From the NCBI GenBank assembly GCA_947168855.1, contig CAMVNO010000001.1, positions 62,001 to 126,000 on the forward strand: a DNA stretch of 64,000 bases. Direction: 5' to 3'. A program made the translations under genes and the position numbers. This document shows positions 9,280 through 18,082 of this stretch, piece by piece; position 1 is the first letter of the stretch; each line of letters opens with the position of its first letter. The notes beneath the pieces are model-generated. The model was not told where the DNA came from and made no database searches. It saw nothing but the letters and a program-made list of their open reading frames with translations. The DNA is from an uncultured Clostridia bacterium (GTDB taxonomy: Bacteria > Bacillota > Clostridia > Christensenellales > CAG-138).

Positions 9280-9308
9280 TTGCAAAACCCCGCTGTTTCG
9301 TTTATACT
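9280..9308 (+). promoter_or_regulatory. Sigma-A promoter of the M50 protease gene
   Basis: TTGCAA (9280-9285), 17-bp spacer, TATACT (9303-9308). Only six bases (GTTTCT) separate the -10 hexamer from the ATG at 9315, so transcription would start at or next to the start codon. Confidence 0.7.
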
Positions 9309-9314
9309 GTTTCT

Positions 9315-10001
9315 ATGATTTTGTTAAACTTTGAAACGCTTATGAGCGATCCGCTCGAATTCCTGAAAACACTTGCATGCCTGATTCCCGTCATGCTTCT
9401 GAGCCTGACACTGCATGAATGGGGGCATGCGTTCGCCGCGCACAAATGCGGGGACGACACCGCCAAAAATCTCGGCAGAATGACGCTGAATCCGCTGAAG
9501 CATATCGATCCGATCGGGTTTCTGATGATCCTGCTCGTCGGCTTCGGCTGGGCAAAACCGGTTCCGGTCAATCCGCGCAACTATCGGAATTATAAAAGAG
9601 GAGAAGCGATTGTTTCCCTTGCGGGCGTGACGATGAATCTGCTGCTTGCGATCCTGTTCTCGATCGCGTTTATTCCGCTGATCCGTATGTATCTGCTCGG
9701 TTCCTATTCCTGGCTCGAGAACGGTCTTTTGATCGAGATCGTGATGTACGGGATCAGCCTGAATATCATCCTGATGCTGTTCAATCTGCTTCCGTTCTAT
9801 CCGCTCGATGGGTATCATATCTTTGAGCTGTTGTTTGCAAGGCGCATCCCGATGAATGTGCTTCTGTTTCTGCGCAGATACGGTCAGTTCATTCTGATCG
9901 GAATACTGGTGCTGTTCCGCGTTATCAACTTCCATCCGGCTTCCGAACTTACCAACTGGTATATTGGAAAGCTCGGCGAGCTTGCTTTGAGTTTTGGTTG
10001 A
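9315..10001 (+). CDS. Site-2 protease family (M50) membrane metalloprotease
   Basis: A 228-residue integral membrane protein of the YwhC-like M50 subfamily. The zinc motif HEWGH is at residues 36-40, and the second metal ligand region NLLPFYPLDG lies in the C-terminal half. About five membrane segments are visible. The segment LGRMTLNPLKHIDPIGFL is typical of the subfamily, whose substrates are mostly unknown. There is no Shine-Dalgarno sequence for the ATG at 9315 or for the in-frame ATG at 9342. The promoter position favours 9315 as a leaderless start. The end lies just before scpA, as often seen in Firmicutes. Confidence 0.88.
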   Translation: MILLNFETLMSDPLEFLKTLACLIPVMLLSLTLHEWGHAFAAHKCGDDTAKNLGRMTLNPLKHIDPIGFLMILLVGFGWAKPVPVNPRNYRNYKRGEAIVSLAGVTMNLLLAILFSIAFIPLIRMYLLGSYSWLENGLLIEIVMYGISLNIILMLFNLLPFYPLDGYHIFELLFARRIPMNVLLFLRRYGQFILIGILVLFRVINFHPASELTNWYIGKLGELALSFG

Positions 10002-10005
10002 TGTC

Positions 10006-10773
10006 ATGGAAGAGTATCGCGTATCGCTCACACAATTTGAAGGTCCGCTCGATCTGCTGCTGCACCTGATCGACAAGGCGGAGATCAATATTGAGGACAT
10101 CTTTGTTTCCGAGATCACGGCGCAGTATCTTGCATACATGGACGATCTCTCGGAACTCGATATGGATCGAGCAAGCTCGTTTCTGACGGTTGCGGCGCAG
10201 CTTTTGCTGATCAAATCCAGGAGCCTGCTCCCGAGACCGCCCGCGGAAGACGAGGAGGAAGAGGATCCGAAGGAAGCCCTGCTTCGCCAGCTGCGCGAAT
10301 ACAAGGCGTTCAAACAGGCAAGCGAGACGCTTCACGAACGATTCGAAGAAGCCAAGAAGTCGGTTGCAAGACTGCCCGAAGATATTGTGCTTCCGCCGCA
10401 GAAATTTGAGCTGCAGAACGCCACGCTCGATTCGCTGTACAGCGCGTTTCTGGATGTTCTGAACCGCGAGGACGATACTTCGGAGAAGCAGGACAAAACG
10501 CAGAACGTTCGTCCCGATTCGTTCACGGTACGCGATCGCGTCGTTCATCTGAGGTCGAAGCTGAAGGAGGGGCGCGTTCGGTTTACCGATCTGTTTACCG
10601 ACGCAAGCTCTCGCATGGAAAAGATCGTGACGTTCATGGCACTGCTGGAGATGCTTGCGCACGGAGAGGTGCATATCACGCAGGGCGCGACGTTTGCGCC
10701 GATCTATATCCGCGCAAAAGAGCTTTCGGATAACGACGGCGATATGATTTATATGGATGAGGTTGAAGATTGA
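10006..10773 (+). CDS. scpA: Segregation and condensation protein A
   Basis: A 255-residue kleisin subunit that bridges SMC heads in the SMC-ScpAB condensin. The N-terminal motif FEGPLDLLLHLI is diagnostic, as is the PRPPAEDEEEEDP-type acidic linker. The C-terminal winged-helix region ends in FAPIYIR. The reading frame extends to a TTG at 9994, but ATG at 10006 gives the normal N-terminus. The stop overlaps the scpB start (TGATG). Confidence 0.95.
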   Translation: MEEYRVSLTQFEGPLDLLLHLIDKAEINIEDIFVSEITAQYLAYMDDLSELDMDRASSFLTVAAQLLLIKSRSLLPRPPAEDEEEEDPKEALLRQLREYKAFKQASETLHERFEEAKKSVARLPEDIVLPPQKFELQNATLDSLYSAFLDVLNREDDTSEKQDKTQNVRPDSFTVRDRVVHLRSKLKEGRVRFTDLFTDASSRMEKIVTFMALLEMLAHGEVHITQGATFAPIYIRAKELSDNDGDMIYMDEVED

Positions 10774-11306
10774 TGGAAAACAGAAAAGCTGCAATCGTGG
10801 AATGCTTGCTGTTTGTGGCAGGGGAACCTGTATTGATTTCGGAGATTGCGCGCGTACTGGAACAGGACGAAGCGTCGGTCAGAGCGCTGCTCTATGAGAT
10901 GGAGATGACCTATCAGGAGCAGGGACGCGGCATCACCCTGATGACGACGGATGATACCGCACAGCTTGTTTCCAATCGCGCATATATCGAATATGTTGAG
11001 GCACTGCTGCAGCCCGAACAGAAAAAGAGCGTTTCGCAGTCGATCATGGAAACGCTTGCGGTCATTGCGTATAAACAGCCGGTCACCCGTGCCGAGATCG
11101 AAGCTGTCCGCGGCGTCCGCTGCGAATACGCGGTGAGTCAGCTTCAAAAGCTCGGGCTGATCGCCGCTGTCGGCAGAAAGGACGTGATCGGAAAACCGAT
11201 GCTCTATGCCACGACCGACACATTCCTGCATAAGTTCGGATTGCACAATCTGAGCGAATTGCCGTCGCTTCCGCTCGAAGTGCCGGAGACCATCGAAACT
11301 GTATAA
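10773..11306 (+). CDS. scpB: Segregation and condensation protein B
   Basis: A 177-residue winged-helix protein that dimerises and binds ScpA in the SMC complex. The family motif [24 protein letters not shown] is present in the middle. The ATG at 10773 overlaps the scpA stop, giving translational coupling for complex assembly. Confidence 0.95.
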   Translation: MENRKAAIVECLLFVAGEPVLISEIARVLEQDEASVRALLYEMEMTYQEQGRGITLMTTDDTAQLVSNRAYIEYVEALLQPEQKKSVSQSIMETLAVIAYKQPVTRAEIEAVRGVRCEYAVSQLQKLGLIAAVGRKDVIGKPMLYATTDTFLHKFGLHNLSELPSLPLEVPETIETV

Positions 11307-11317
11307 GGGGGATCACA

Positions 11318-11815
11318 ATGAACAAACGCACAGATTATCTTTCCTGGGACGAATACTTTATGGGCGTTTCGCTGCTGTCCTCATACCGCAGCAAGGACCC
11401 GAGCACACAGGTCGGCGCATGCATCGTCAATGAAAACAACAAGATCATGTCGGTCGGCTACAACGGTTTTCCGATCGGCTGCAGCGACGACGAGTTCCCG
11501 TGGGACCGCGAAGGCGATCCGTACGACACGAAATATCCGTATGTCTGCCACGCGGAGCTCAATGCGATCCTGAACAACGACGGCGCGTCCCTGCAGGGAT
11601 GCCGGATCTATGTCGCGCTTTTCCCGTGCAACGAATGCGCAAAGGCGATCATTCAGTGCGGCATTAAGGAGGTCGTTTATCTGTCCGATAAATACAACAA
11701 CACGCCGATGAACCGCGCTTCAAAGCGCATGTTCAACGCGGCGGGCGTGAGGCTTCGCAAGCTGATCCCGAAACGCAGTTCCATCCTCATCGATTTCGAT
11801 GAAAAAAAGGTCTGA
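11318..11815 (+). CDS. dCMP deaminase (ComEB family)
   Basis: A 165-residue zinc deaminase converting dCMP to dUMP for dTTP synthesis. The catalytic CHAELNAI and the zinc-binding PCNECAK are present, with the N-terminal [13 protein letters not shown] motif typical of deoxycytidylate deaminases. AGGGGG precedes the ATG. It follows scpB by 11 bases and likely shares its transcript. Confidence 0.93.
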   Translation: MNKRTDYLSWDEYFMGVSLLSSYRSKDPSTQVGACIVNENNKIMSVGYNGFPIGCSDDEFPWDREGDPYDTKYPYVCHAELNAILNNDGASLQGCRIYVALFPCNECAKAIIQCGIKEVVYLSDKYNNTPMNRASKRMFNAAGVRLRKLIPKRSSILIDFDEKKV

Positions 11816-11859
11816 TCCGGATTATCATACGACAGATTTCAGATGATGCGAAATTATCA

Positions 11860-11888
11860 TTGCAATTCGGAATCAGTCGTATTATAAT
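11860..11888 (+). promoter_or_regulatory. Sigma-A promoter of the zinc-ribbon membrane protein
   Basis: TTGCAA (11860-11865), 17-bp spacer, TATAAT (11883-11888). An AT-rich leader and TAGGGGG precede the ATG at 11930. Confidence 0.75.
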
Positions 11889-11929
11889 ATATAAAGCTGA
11901 AAGGCAGAAATAGGTTAGGGGGTATTTAT

Positions 11930-12748
11930 ATGGCATTTTGCAGACATTGCGGAACACAATTGGAGGACGGAACGTCCTTCTGCCCGAACTGCGGCAAACC
12001 GACAGCTGAGGTTCCTGCGGTTGAAACAACGAAACAGGTCAAGGAACCGAGCGGTCCTCTGTTCTGGCGGATCTACATGAAGGCATTCGGCGCTTTGATG
12101 GAGAAGCCGTTCAGGCTTTGGGGCATTTCGCTGCTCGGCTCGCTTCTGACCGGTATCTTTGTCTCGCTGGCGGGAATTGCCGTCCCGGCATTTGCGATTG
12201 CGATTCCGTGGTTGTTTACGGTTGCGCTCGCTGCGATCTTCCTGAAAGGGTATCACAGAGAGCAGGTCTATTGCTATGAACTGTTCTCCACAATGAAGGA
12301 CTGGGCGACTATCAAGCGCGTTCTTGCCGGCATGGGTTGGTCGTTCCTCTGGATTTTCCTGTGGAGCCTGATTCCGATCGTCGGACCGATCTTTGCGATC
12401 ATCAAGGGATATGAATATGCGCTCGTTCCGTACATCCTTGTCAAGAAGCCGGAGCTCAACGCTGTTAAGGCTAGGGAGCTTTCCATCGAAAAGACCAAGG
12501 GCTTCAAAGGACAGATGTTCCTTGCAGATCTTGTCGTATATGCAATGATCTTCGTTGCGATCGCGATCCTGTTCGGTCTCGGCATGATCAAGTATGTCGG
12601 CGTTTTGTTCCTGATCATCATGGTTCTTTTGATGATCTGCGTCGGTGTTCTGCTTCCGCTGTTCATGGGTATTGTCCATGCTGCGTTCTATGAAGAACTG
12701 ATCGGCGAAGAGAAGGAAGAAGAAAAAGAAGAAACGACCGAAGCATAA
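11930..12748 (+). CDS. Zinc-ribbon, DUF975-like integral membrane protein
   Basis: A 272-residue protein. The N-terminal zinc ribbon CRHCG...CPNCG is at residues 4-25. It is followed by about five hydrophobic segments and a charged C-terminal tail rich in EEKEE. The segment KGYEYALVPYILVKKP resembles the DUF975 signature. The function of this family is unknown. It has its own promoter and terminator and so is a single-gene unit. Two further small zinc-ribbon/membrane proteins occur at 44.3-45.2 kb. Confidence 0.7.
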   Translation: MAFCRHCGTQLEDGTSFCPNCGKPTAEVPAVETTKQVKEPSGPLFWRIYMKAFGALMEKPFRLWGISLLGSLLTGIFVSLAGIAVPAFAIAIPWLFTVALAAIFLKGYHREQVYCYELFSTMKDWATIKRVLAGMGWSFLWIFLWSLIPIVGPIFAIIKGYEYALVPYILVKKPELNAVKARELSIEKTKGFKGQMFLADLVVYAMIFVAIAILFGLGMIKYVGVLFLIIMVLLMICVGVLLPLFMGIVHAAFYEELIGEEKEEEKEETTEA

Positions 12749-12760
12749 TTTCTTTTACAG

Positions 12761-12799
12761 TAAAAAAGGCGCCTCTCAATCGGAGGCGTCTTTTTTTTG
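12761..12799. terminator. Bidirectional terminator
   Basis: AAGGCGCCTC/GAGGCGTCTT stem flanked by A6 on the left and T8 on the right. It can end both the zinc-ribbon gene (+) and the ABC transporter gene (-), which converge here. Confidence 0.85.
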
Positions 12800-12808
12800 C
12801 AAACTGAT

Positions 12809-14554
12809 TCAATCCTTTAACGCCGTCTTGTAGAAGCTTGCGTAAAGACCGTTCTTTTCGACAAGCTCGTCGTGCGAACCGCGTTCGCGAATGCCGAGCT
12901 TATCGATCACGACGATCTCATCGGCATTGCGCACGGTTGACAGACGGTGCGCGATGATCAGCGTCGTGCGTCCTTCGGAAAGCGCGTCAAAGCTCTTCTG
13001 AATATCGTATTCCGTGACGGTATCGAGCGCAGACGTCGCTTCATCGAGGATCAGGATCGGAGGATTTTTAAGGAACAGCCGCGCGATCGAGATACGCTGT
13101 TTCTGCCCGCCGGAGAGCTTCACGCCGCGCTCTCCGACCTCGGTCTGATACTGATCGGGGAAGCGCATGATCTCCTCATGGATATGCGCGCGGATCGCCG
13201 CCTGCACAACCTCTTCGTCGGTGGCGTCGAGACGGCCGTATCGGATGTTTTCGAGGATCGAACCGGCAAACAGGAAGACGTCCTGCTGCACAATGCCGAT
13301 GTTGCGGCGCAGCGACTCCTGTGTATAGTCGCGAACGTCGACGCCGTCCACCTTGATTTCGCCTTCCTTAACGTCATAAAACCGCATTAAAAGATGACAC
13401 ATGGTGGTTTTGCCGCCGCCGGACGGACCGACCAGCGCGAGCTTTTTGCCGGGTTCGACCGTCAGATCGACATGCGATAGAACGTCGCGCCCGTTCCCGT
13501 AGCTGAATCCGACGTCACAGAACTCGATCTTTCCGTCAAGATGCTTCACGTCGACCGCATCTTCGCGGTCGACGATCTCGCTTTTCGTGTCAAGGATCTC
13601 GAGGAATCTCGTAAAGCCCGCCATACCCATCATGTACTGCTCGAAGAAGCTTGCAAAACGCTTCAGAGGCGATGTAAACGCTGAAACATAGAGCATGAAG
13701 GTAATGAATGTCAGGGAGTTGAAATCGGCTTTATTGACGATCAGGATGCCGCCTACAAGCAGGACGACGATATTGAACAGCGCGATAAAGAATTCCGTTC
13801 CGCTGTTGAAAACCGCCATCGCTTTATAGAACCGGTCCTTTGCGTGCAGGAACTGATTGTTGCCTTCCTCGAACTTTGCGATCTCGTAGTTTTCGTTCGC
13901 AAACGCCTTTGCAACACGCGCGCCGGAGATGGAGGATTCGATTCCGGCGTTGATATTGGCGGTCTGTTCCTTGACCGATTTGCTGGTTGATTTCATCGAA
14001 AACCGCGCCTTCATTACAAACCAGATACAGAACGGCATGATGAGAAGCATGGCAAGCGCGATTCGCCATTCGATACAGAACATGGCGATAAACGCGCCGA
14101 TGACGGTGAGCGAAGAGATCAGAAGGTCTTCGGGACCGTGGTGCGCAAGCTCTGAGATTTCAAACAGGTCGGTCGTCGCGCGGGAAAGGAGCTTGCCGGT
14201 ACGGATCTTGTCATAGAAACTGAACGGCAGCGTCTGGATGTGCGAAAAGATATCGCGGCGCATATCGGCTTCCACACGGACACCGAACAGGTGTCCCCAA
14301 TAATTGACGATATACATCATGGCTGCCCGAATCAGGTACGCGGCGAAGATCGCTCCGATCATAATCGCAAAGAGCGTAATCAAATGCGAAGACCCCGTTT
14401 GTTCGATTGCGGGAAACAGCTTTTTCAGGAGATAGTTTGTCAGCAGGGGAAACGCAACGTCGACTGCAGCGACAAGCGTGGCGCAGCCGATGTCCAGCAG
14501 GAATAATCCGAGATGCGGTTTATAGTACCGCGCAAAGCGTTTAATCTTATCCAT
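12809..14554 (-). CDS. ABC exporter, fused permease-ATPase half transporter
   Basis: A 581-residue type IV ABC half transporter. Six membrane helices occupy residues 1-310. The nucleotide-binding domain has Walker A VGPSGGGKTT (375-384), signature LSGGQ (480-484) and Walker B ILILDEA (500-506). It should act as a homodimer exporting lipids or drugs (MsbA/BmrA group); the substrate cannot be assigned. It is divergent from spoIVA and convergent with the zinc-ribbon gene. Confidence 0.9.
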   Translation of the reverse strand: MDKIKRFARYYKPHLGLFLLDIGCATLVAAVDVAFPLLTNYLLKKLFPAIEQTGSSHLITLFAIMIGAIFAAYLIRAAMMYIVNYWGHLFGVRVEADMRRDIFSHIQTLPFSFYDKIRTGKLLSRATTDLFEISELAHHGPEDLLISSLTVIGAFIAMFCIEWRIALAMLLIMPFCIWFVMKARFSMKSTSKSVKEQTANINAGIESSISGARVAKAFANENYEIAKFEEGNNQFLHAKDRFYKAMAVFNSGTEFFIALFNIVVLLVGGILIVNKADFNSLTFITFMLYVSAFTSPLKRFASFFEQYMMGMAGFTRFLEILDTKSEIVDREDAVDVKHLDGKIEFCDVGFSYGNGRDVLSHVDLTVEPGKKLALVGPSGGGKTTMCHLLMRFYDVKEGEIKVDGVDVRDYTQESLRRNIGIVQQDVFLFAGSILENIRYGRLDATDEEVVQAAIRAHIHEEIMRFPDQYQTEVGERGVKLSGGQKQRISIARLFLKNPPILILDEATSALDTVTEYDIQKSFDALSEGRTTLIIAHRLSTVRNADEIVVIDKLGIRERGSHDELVEKNGLYASFYKTALKD

Positions 14555-14603
14555 AATATGATTTTACATGTTTCGTTCTGTTTTGTCCATATCGGAGAAA
14601 CAA

Positions 14604-14632
14604 GAATATGACGAAATCTATGCGCATAAGGT
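14604..14632 (+). promoter_or_regulatory. Possible sigma-E promoter of spoIVA
   Basis: GAATATG (14604-14610), 14-bp gap, CATAAGGT (14625-14632), close to the sigma-E pattern (KMATATT, 14 bp, CATACANT). It lies 29 bases before the spoIVA start. spoIVA is a sigma-E gene in Bacillus, which supports the reading. Confidence 0.5.
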
Positions 14633-14660
14633 AAACCAAAAGGAAAATCGGGAGGTTTCT

Positions 14661-16133
14661 ATGGACAGAACAGCTCTTTATCGGGATATGATGGAGCGGA
14701 CACAGGGCGATATCTATTTCGGCGTGATCGGACCTGTTCGCACGGGTAAATCGACATTCATCAAGCGCTTTGCAGAGCTTCTGATGGTTCCGAATATGGA
14801 AAATGAGTTTCAGCGCCAGCGTCTCATTGACGAGCTGCCGCAAAGCGGCAGCGGAAAAACCGTCATGACGACGCAGCCGACATTCATTCCGAACGAAGCG
14901 GCGGAGGTGCGGCTTGACGAAACGGCAACCGCTCGCATGCGGCTTGTCGACTGTGTCGGCTTTCTGGTTCCGGGCGCAATCGGTTCGGAGGAAGACGGCG
15001 TGCCGCGCATGGTCAATACGCCGTGGTTTGACGAAGAGATTCCGTTTGAGCAGGCTGCGGAGATCGGTACGCGCAAAGTGATTACGGATCATGCCACCGT
15101 TGGGATCGTCGTTCTGACCGACGGCACCATAACCGATATCCCTCGGGAAAACTATCTGGAAGCGGAACAAAAATGTATGTCGGCGGTACTTGAGACGGGA
15201 AAACCTTTTGTGATCCTGCTGAACACCGCCGACCCGAACGGAGATCCTGCGCTGCATGCGGCCGAGGACATTGAATCACGGTATCAGATCAAACCGCTCG
15301 TTGTGGACCTGCTGCATTTGTCGGAGCGGGTTCTCACCAATCTGCTGACGGAAATCCTGTATGCATTCCCGCTGAAGATGATCGAGCTGAACGGTCCGTC
15401 CTTCCTGCGTGCGCTGAATGCAGATCATCCCGTCCTGAAGCAGATGATCGAAACGCTTTCCGTGTGCGTGCGTGATGTGCACAGCGTCCGTGATGTGCAG
15501 AAGATCACCGATGCATTTTCGGGTATGGAGCTGTTCCAGTCCGCCGATGTGCAGAGAACCGATCTCGGAACAGGCAGGGCGGGCATCATCCTGCATCTGA
15601 AGGAAGGCGTGTTCTATTCGATCCTGAGCGACGCCTGCGGCATGATGATCCGCAACGATTATGAACTGATGAGTGCCGTGAACGGATTTGTAACGGCGAA
15701 AAAAGCGTATGATCGGTTGTCTTTTGCTCTGGATAAAGCCATGCAGACGGGATACGGCATTGTTGAGCCCGATCCCGATAAGATAGAGATCTCGGAACCG
15801 GAGCTGTTCCGCAACGGATCCAAATACGGCGTGCGGCTGCATGCGAAGGCAAGCGGACTGCATCTCATTCGCGTGGATATCGAAAACGACATCGAGCCTT
15901 TGATCGGCACGGAACAGCAGAGCAAGGACCTGATGGCATATCTGAACGAGAGCGGCGCAGGGGAGGACTATCTGCAAACGAATCTGTTCGGCAAGTCGTT
16001 ATTTGAACTGATATCGGACGGTATGCAGGGAAAGGGAACAAACATGAACGAACAGGTACAAATGAAGCTCCACGGCGCGCTGCAGAAGATCGCAAATGAC
16101 GGATGCAGCGGAATGATCTGTATTATGCTCTGA
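14661..16133 (+). CDS. spoIVA: Stage IV sporulation protein A
   Basis: A 490-residue mother-cell ATPase that polymerises on the forespore surface as the basement layer of the spore coat. The P-loop GPVRTGKST is at residues 24-32, and the typical TTQPTFIPNEA motif follows. Length matches the Bacillus protein. The long reading frame begins at 14568, but ATG 14661 follows GGGAGG and gives the conserved N-terminus. It is followed by a terminator and then gpr and spoIIP. Confidence 0.96.
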   Translation: MDRTALYRDMMERTQGDIYFGVIGPVRTGKSTFIKRFAELLMVPNMENEFQRQRLIDELPQSGSGKTVMTTQPTFIPNEAAEVRLDETATARMRLVDCVGFLVPGAIGSEEDGVPRMVNTPWFDEEIPFEQAAEIGTRKVITDHATVGIVVLTDGTITDIPRENYLEAEQKCMSAVLETGKPFVILLNTADPNGDPALHAAEDIESRYQIKPLVVDLLHLSERVLTNLLTEILYAFPLKMIELNGPSFLRALNADHPVLKQMIETLSVCVRDVHSVRDVQKITDAFSGMELFQSADVQRTDLGTGRAGIILHLKEGVFYSILSDACGMMIRNDYELMSAVNGFVTAKKAYDRLSFALDKAMQTGYGIVEPDPDKIEISEPELFRNGSKYGVRLHAKASGLHLIRVDIENDIEPLIGTEQQSKDLMAYLNESGAGEDYLQTNLFGKSLFELISDGMQGKGTNMNEQVQMKLHGALQKIANDGCSGMICIML

Positions 16134-16149
16134 TCACTGCGCAAACTAA

Positions 16150-16177
16150 ACTCGGTCAATCGACCGAGTCTTTTTTT
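16150..16177 (+). terminator. Terminator between spoIVA and gpr
   Basis: ACTCGGTC/GACCGAGT stem with an AATC loop and a T7 tract. It ends only three bases before the GGAGG of gpr (16181-16185), leaving no room for a promoter between them. Confidence 0.85.
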
Positions 16178-16190
16178 ATCGGAGGATTGT

Positions 16191-17036
16191 ATGCGCACCG
16201 ATCTTGCTATGGAATCAAAAACAGCCGTACGACAGCTCGACGGCATACGGGAGGAAACGGAACGAAGCGACGGGATTCTCATTACCAGGATCGATGTGCT
16301 GGAGCAGGCAGCGGCGGAGCGCCTTGATAAACCGATCGGTCGATATGTCACCATCAAAGCCGGGCTCGACGATTTTACGGATCGCGATCGCCGCAGGACG
16401 ATCGCGCAAATGCTTTCAAATGAATTGCATGCAATGGTGAAATCCGCACAAAACGCCATGATCGTCGGGCTCGGGAACCGATATGTGACCGCAGATTCCC
16501 TCGGAACAAAGACGGCGGAATATGTTCTTGTGACACGTCACATACACATGCATATGCAGGATGTACTGCCGGAAGGCACGCCGATCACTTCTGCTTTCTG
16601 CGCGAACGTGCTCGGCATTACGGGAATGGAAACGGCGGAAGTCGTTTCCGCGCTGACGGAACGGATCAAACCGGATGTGGTGATCCTGATCGATTCGCTT
16701 GCCGCGGCAAGCACAGAGCACATCGGATGCGTGATCCAATGCAACGACAGCGGAATCGCGCCGGGCGCCGGAGTCGGCAATTTCCGGACGATGCTGACGC
16801 GCGAGCTGCTGAACGTGCCGGTGATTGCCGTCGGCGTTCCGACCGTCGTAAGCGCTGAAACCATTGTGCGTGAAAACTGTACGGATTTTCATATGAATCC
16901 CAAATGGGCGGATCTGATCGTTACGCCGAAGGACGTCGACGCGATGGTAAAGGACCTTTCGCGCGTGCTTTCCGACGCCATCAATCTGATGCTGTTCGGA
17001 GATCGGTATGACAGCCTCGAAAAATTACTGAGATAA
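16191..17036 (+). CDS. gpr: Germination protease GPR, minimal form
   Basis: A 281-residue aspartate-type protease that degrades small acid-soluble spore proteins at germination. The core motifs GLGNRYVTADSLG (probable catalytic Asp102) and VILIDSLAA (probable catalytic Asp168) are intact, as are SGIAPGAGVGN and VTPKDVD. The protein starts MRTDLAME, exactly where the mature enzyme starts in homologues, so no activation propeptide is encoded. A segment of some 40 residues before VTPKDVD in Bacillus GPR is also absent. GGAGG at 16181 fixes the start. Confidence 0.92.
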   Translation: MRTDLAMESKTAVRQLDGIREETERSDGILITRIDVLEQAAAERLDKPIGRYVTIKAGLDDFTDRDRRRTIAQMLSNELHAMVKSAQNAMIVGLGNRYVTADSLGTKTAEYVLVTRHIHMHMQDVLPEGTPITSAFCANVLGITGMETAEVVSALTERIKPDVVILIDSLAAASTEHIGCVIQCNDSGIAPGAGVGNFRTMLTRELLNVPVIAVGVPTVVSAETIVRENCTDFHMNPKWADLIVTPKDVDAMVKDLSRVLSDAINLMLFGDRYDSLEKLLR

Positions 17037-17075
17037 ATACCTGTACCTTCGCATACGTTTTAGCGGAGGTGCGGA

Positions 17076-18026
17076 ATGAAGCGTTATCACAGCCCATATC
17101 ATTGTCATAAAAAGAAAACAACCATCAGAACGGAACCTACGGCTTTGAGCTGGCTTCTGTTGGCGTCCGCATGGATCATCGTGATCCTGTTCGGCTTATA
17201 CCTGTGTCTGATTTTGAGAACAAGCCAAAGGAAAACAGAACAAACGGCGGCAGCGTTCGTTTTTGCCGTACAGACGCAGACGACACAGCCTGATCAACCG
17301 CCGAAAATCCAAACGACATGCAAAACATCGAAGATTCCCGCAATCCATTCGCTGCGTTCGGACAAGCCCACGATCCTGATCTATCATACGCATACAACGG
17401 AAGCGTACACACAAACGGCGGAGGATCCATACAGGGAGAATGGCAAATGGCGCACGAAGGATCCGACAAAAAATATCGTGGCAGTCGGGGAAGTGCTGAA
17501 GGATATCATTGAACGCGATTACGGGTTTCAGGTGATCCACGACACGACCGATCACGAGCCGCCCAAACTTTCCACGGCTTATGAGCGCAGTCTTGTGACC
17601 ATGCAGCGATATCATGAGGAATACCCCTCGATCGTTCTGTTTATTGATCTGCATCGCGACGCATATATGTCCGATACGGCTCCCTGTGATTATCTCACGA
17701 TCAACGGAACGGAAACGGCAAGGCTGATGCTTGTTGTCGGAAAGGGCGAGAAATATGATGACAAGCCGTATTATGCTTCCAATATCACCTTTGCCGAACG
17801 AATCACGGATTATCTGAATACGATCGACGGGAAGCTTTGCAGACCGGTCCACACGAAGACGGGACGATACAACCAGCATGTTGCGCCGAACTGCATTCTC
17901 ATCGAAGTCGGACATAACGCAAACACGCTCAAACAGGCAAAGGCTGCGATGCCGTATCTTGCGGAGAGCATCGCCTATTCTTTTTCCCATAAAAGCATTG
18001 CATTGTCGGACTGGCTGCCGAATTGA
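17076..18026 (+). CDS. spoIIP: Stage II sporulation protein P
   Basis: A 316-residue membrane-anchored peptidoglycan hydrolase (amidase/endopeptidase) acting with SpoIID and SpoIIM in engulfment. A single membrane segment lies at about residues 25-50. The SpoIIP domain starts at TILIYHTHTTEAYT with the zinc histidines, and LFIDLHRDA and ILIEVGHNANT carry further active-site residues. It follows gpr as in many Firmicutes. The asd promoter overlaps its stop codon. Confidence 0.93.
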   Translation: MKRYHSPYHCHKKKTTIRTEPTALSWLLLASAWIIVILFGLYLCLILRTSQRKTEQTAAAFVFAVQTQTTQPDQPPKIQTTCKTSKIPAIHSLRSDKPTILIYHTHTTEAYTQTAEDPYRENGKWRTKDPTKNIVAVGEVLKDIIERDYGFQVIHDTTDHEPPKLSTAYERSLVTMQRYHEEYPSIVLFIDLHRDAYMSDTAPCDYLTINGTETARLMLVVGKGEKYDDKPYYASNITFAERITDYLNTIDGKLCRPVHTKTGRYNQHVAPNCILIEVGHNANTLKQAKAAMPYLAESIAYSFSHKSIALSDWLPN

Positions 18027-18051
18027 CAATTAAGAAGACGAATGATATACT
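18023..18051 (+). promoter_or_regulatory. Strong sigma-A promoter of asd-dapA-dapB
   Basis: TTGACA (18023-18028), 17-bp spacer, TATACT (18046-18051) with an extended -10 TGA immediately upstream. The -35 hexamer overlaps the spoIIP stop codon. Confidence 0.8.
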
Positions 18052-18082
18052 TTTTAAGAACAGACAGGAGGAGCGATTCGTT

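Noticed and set aside
18052..18082. Lysine riboswitch before asd-dapA-dapB
   Set aside because: The leader from the mapped-by-eye promoter to the start is only about 30 bases, too short for an L-box.
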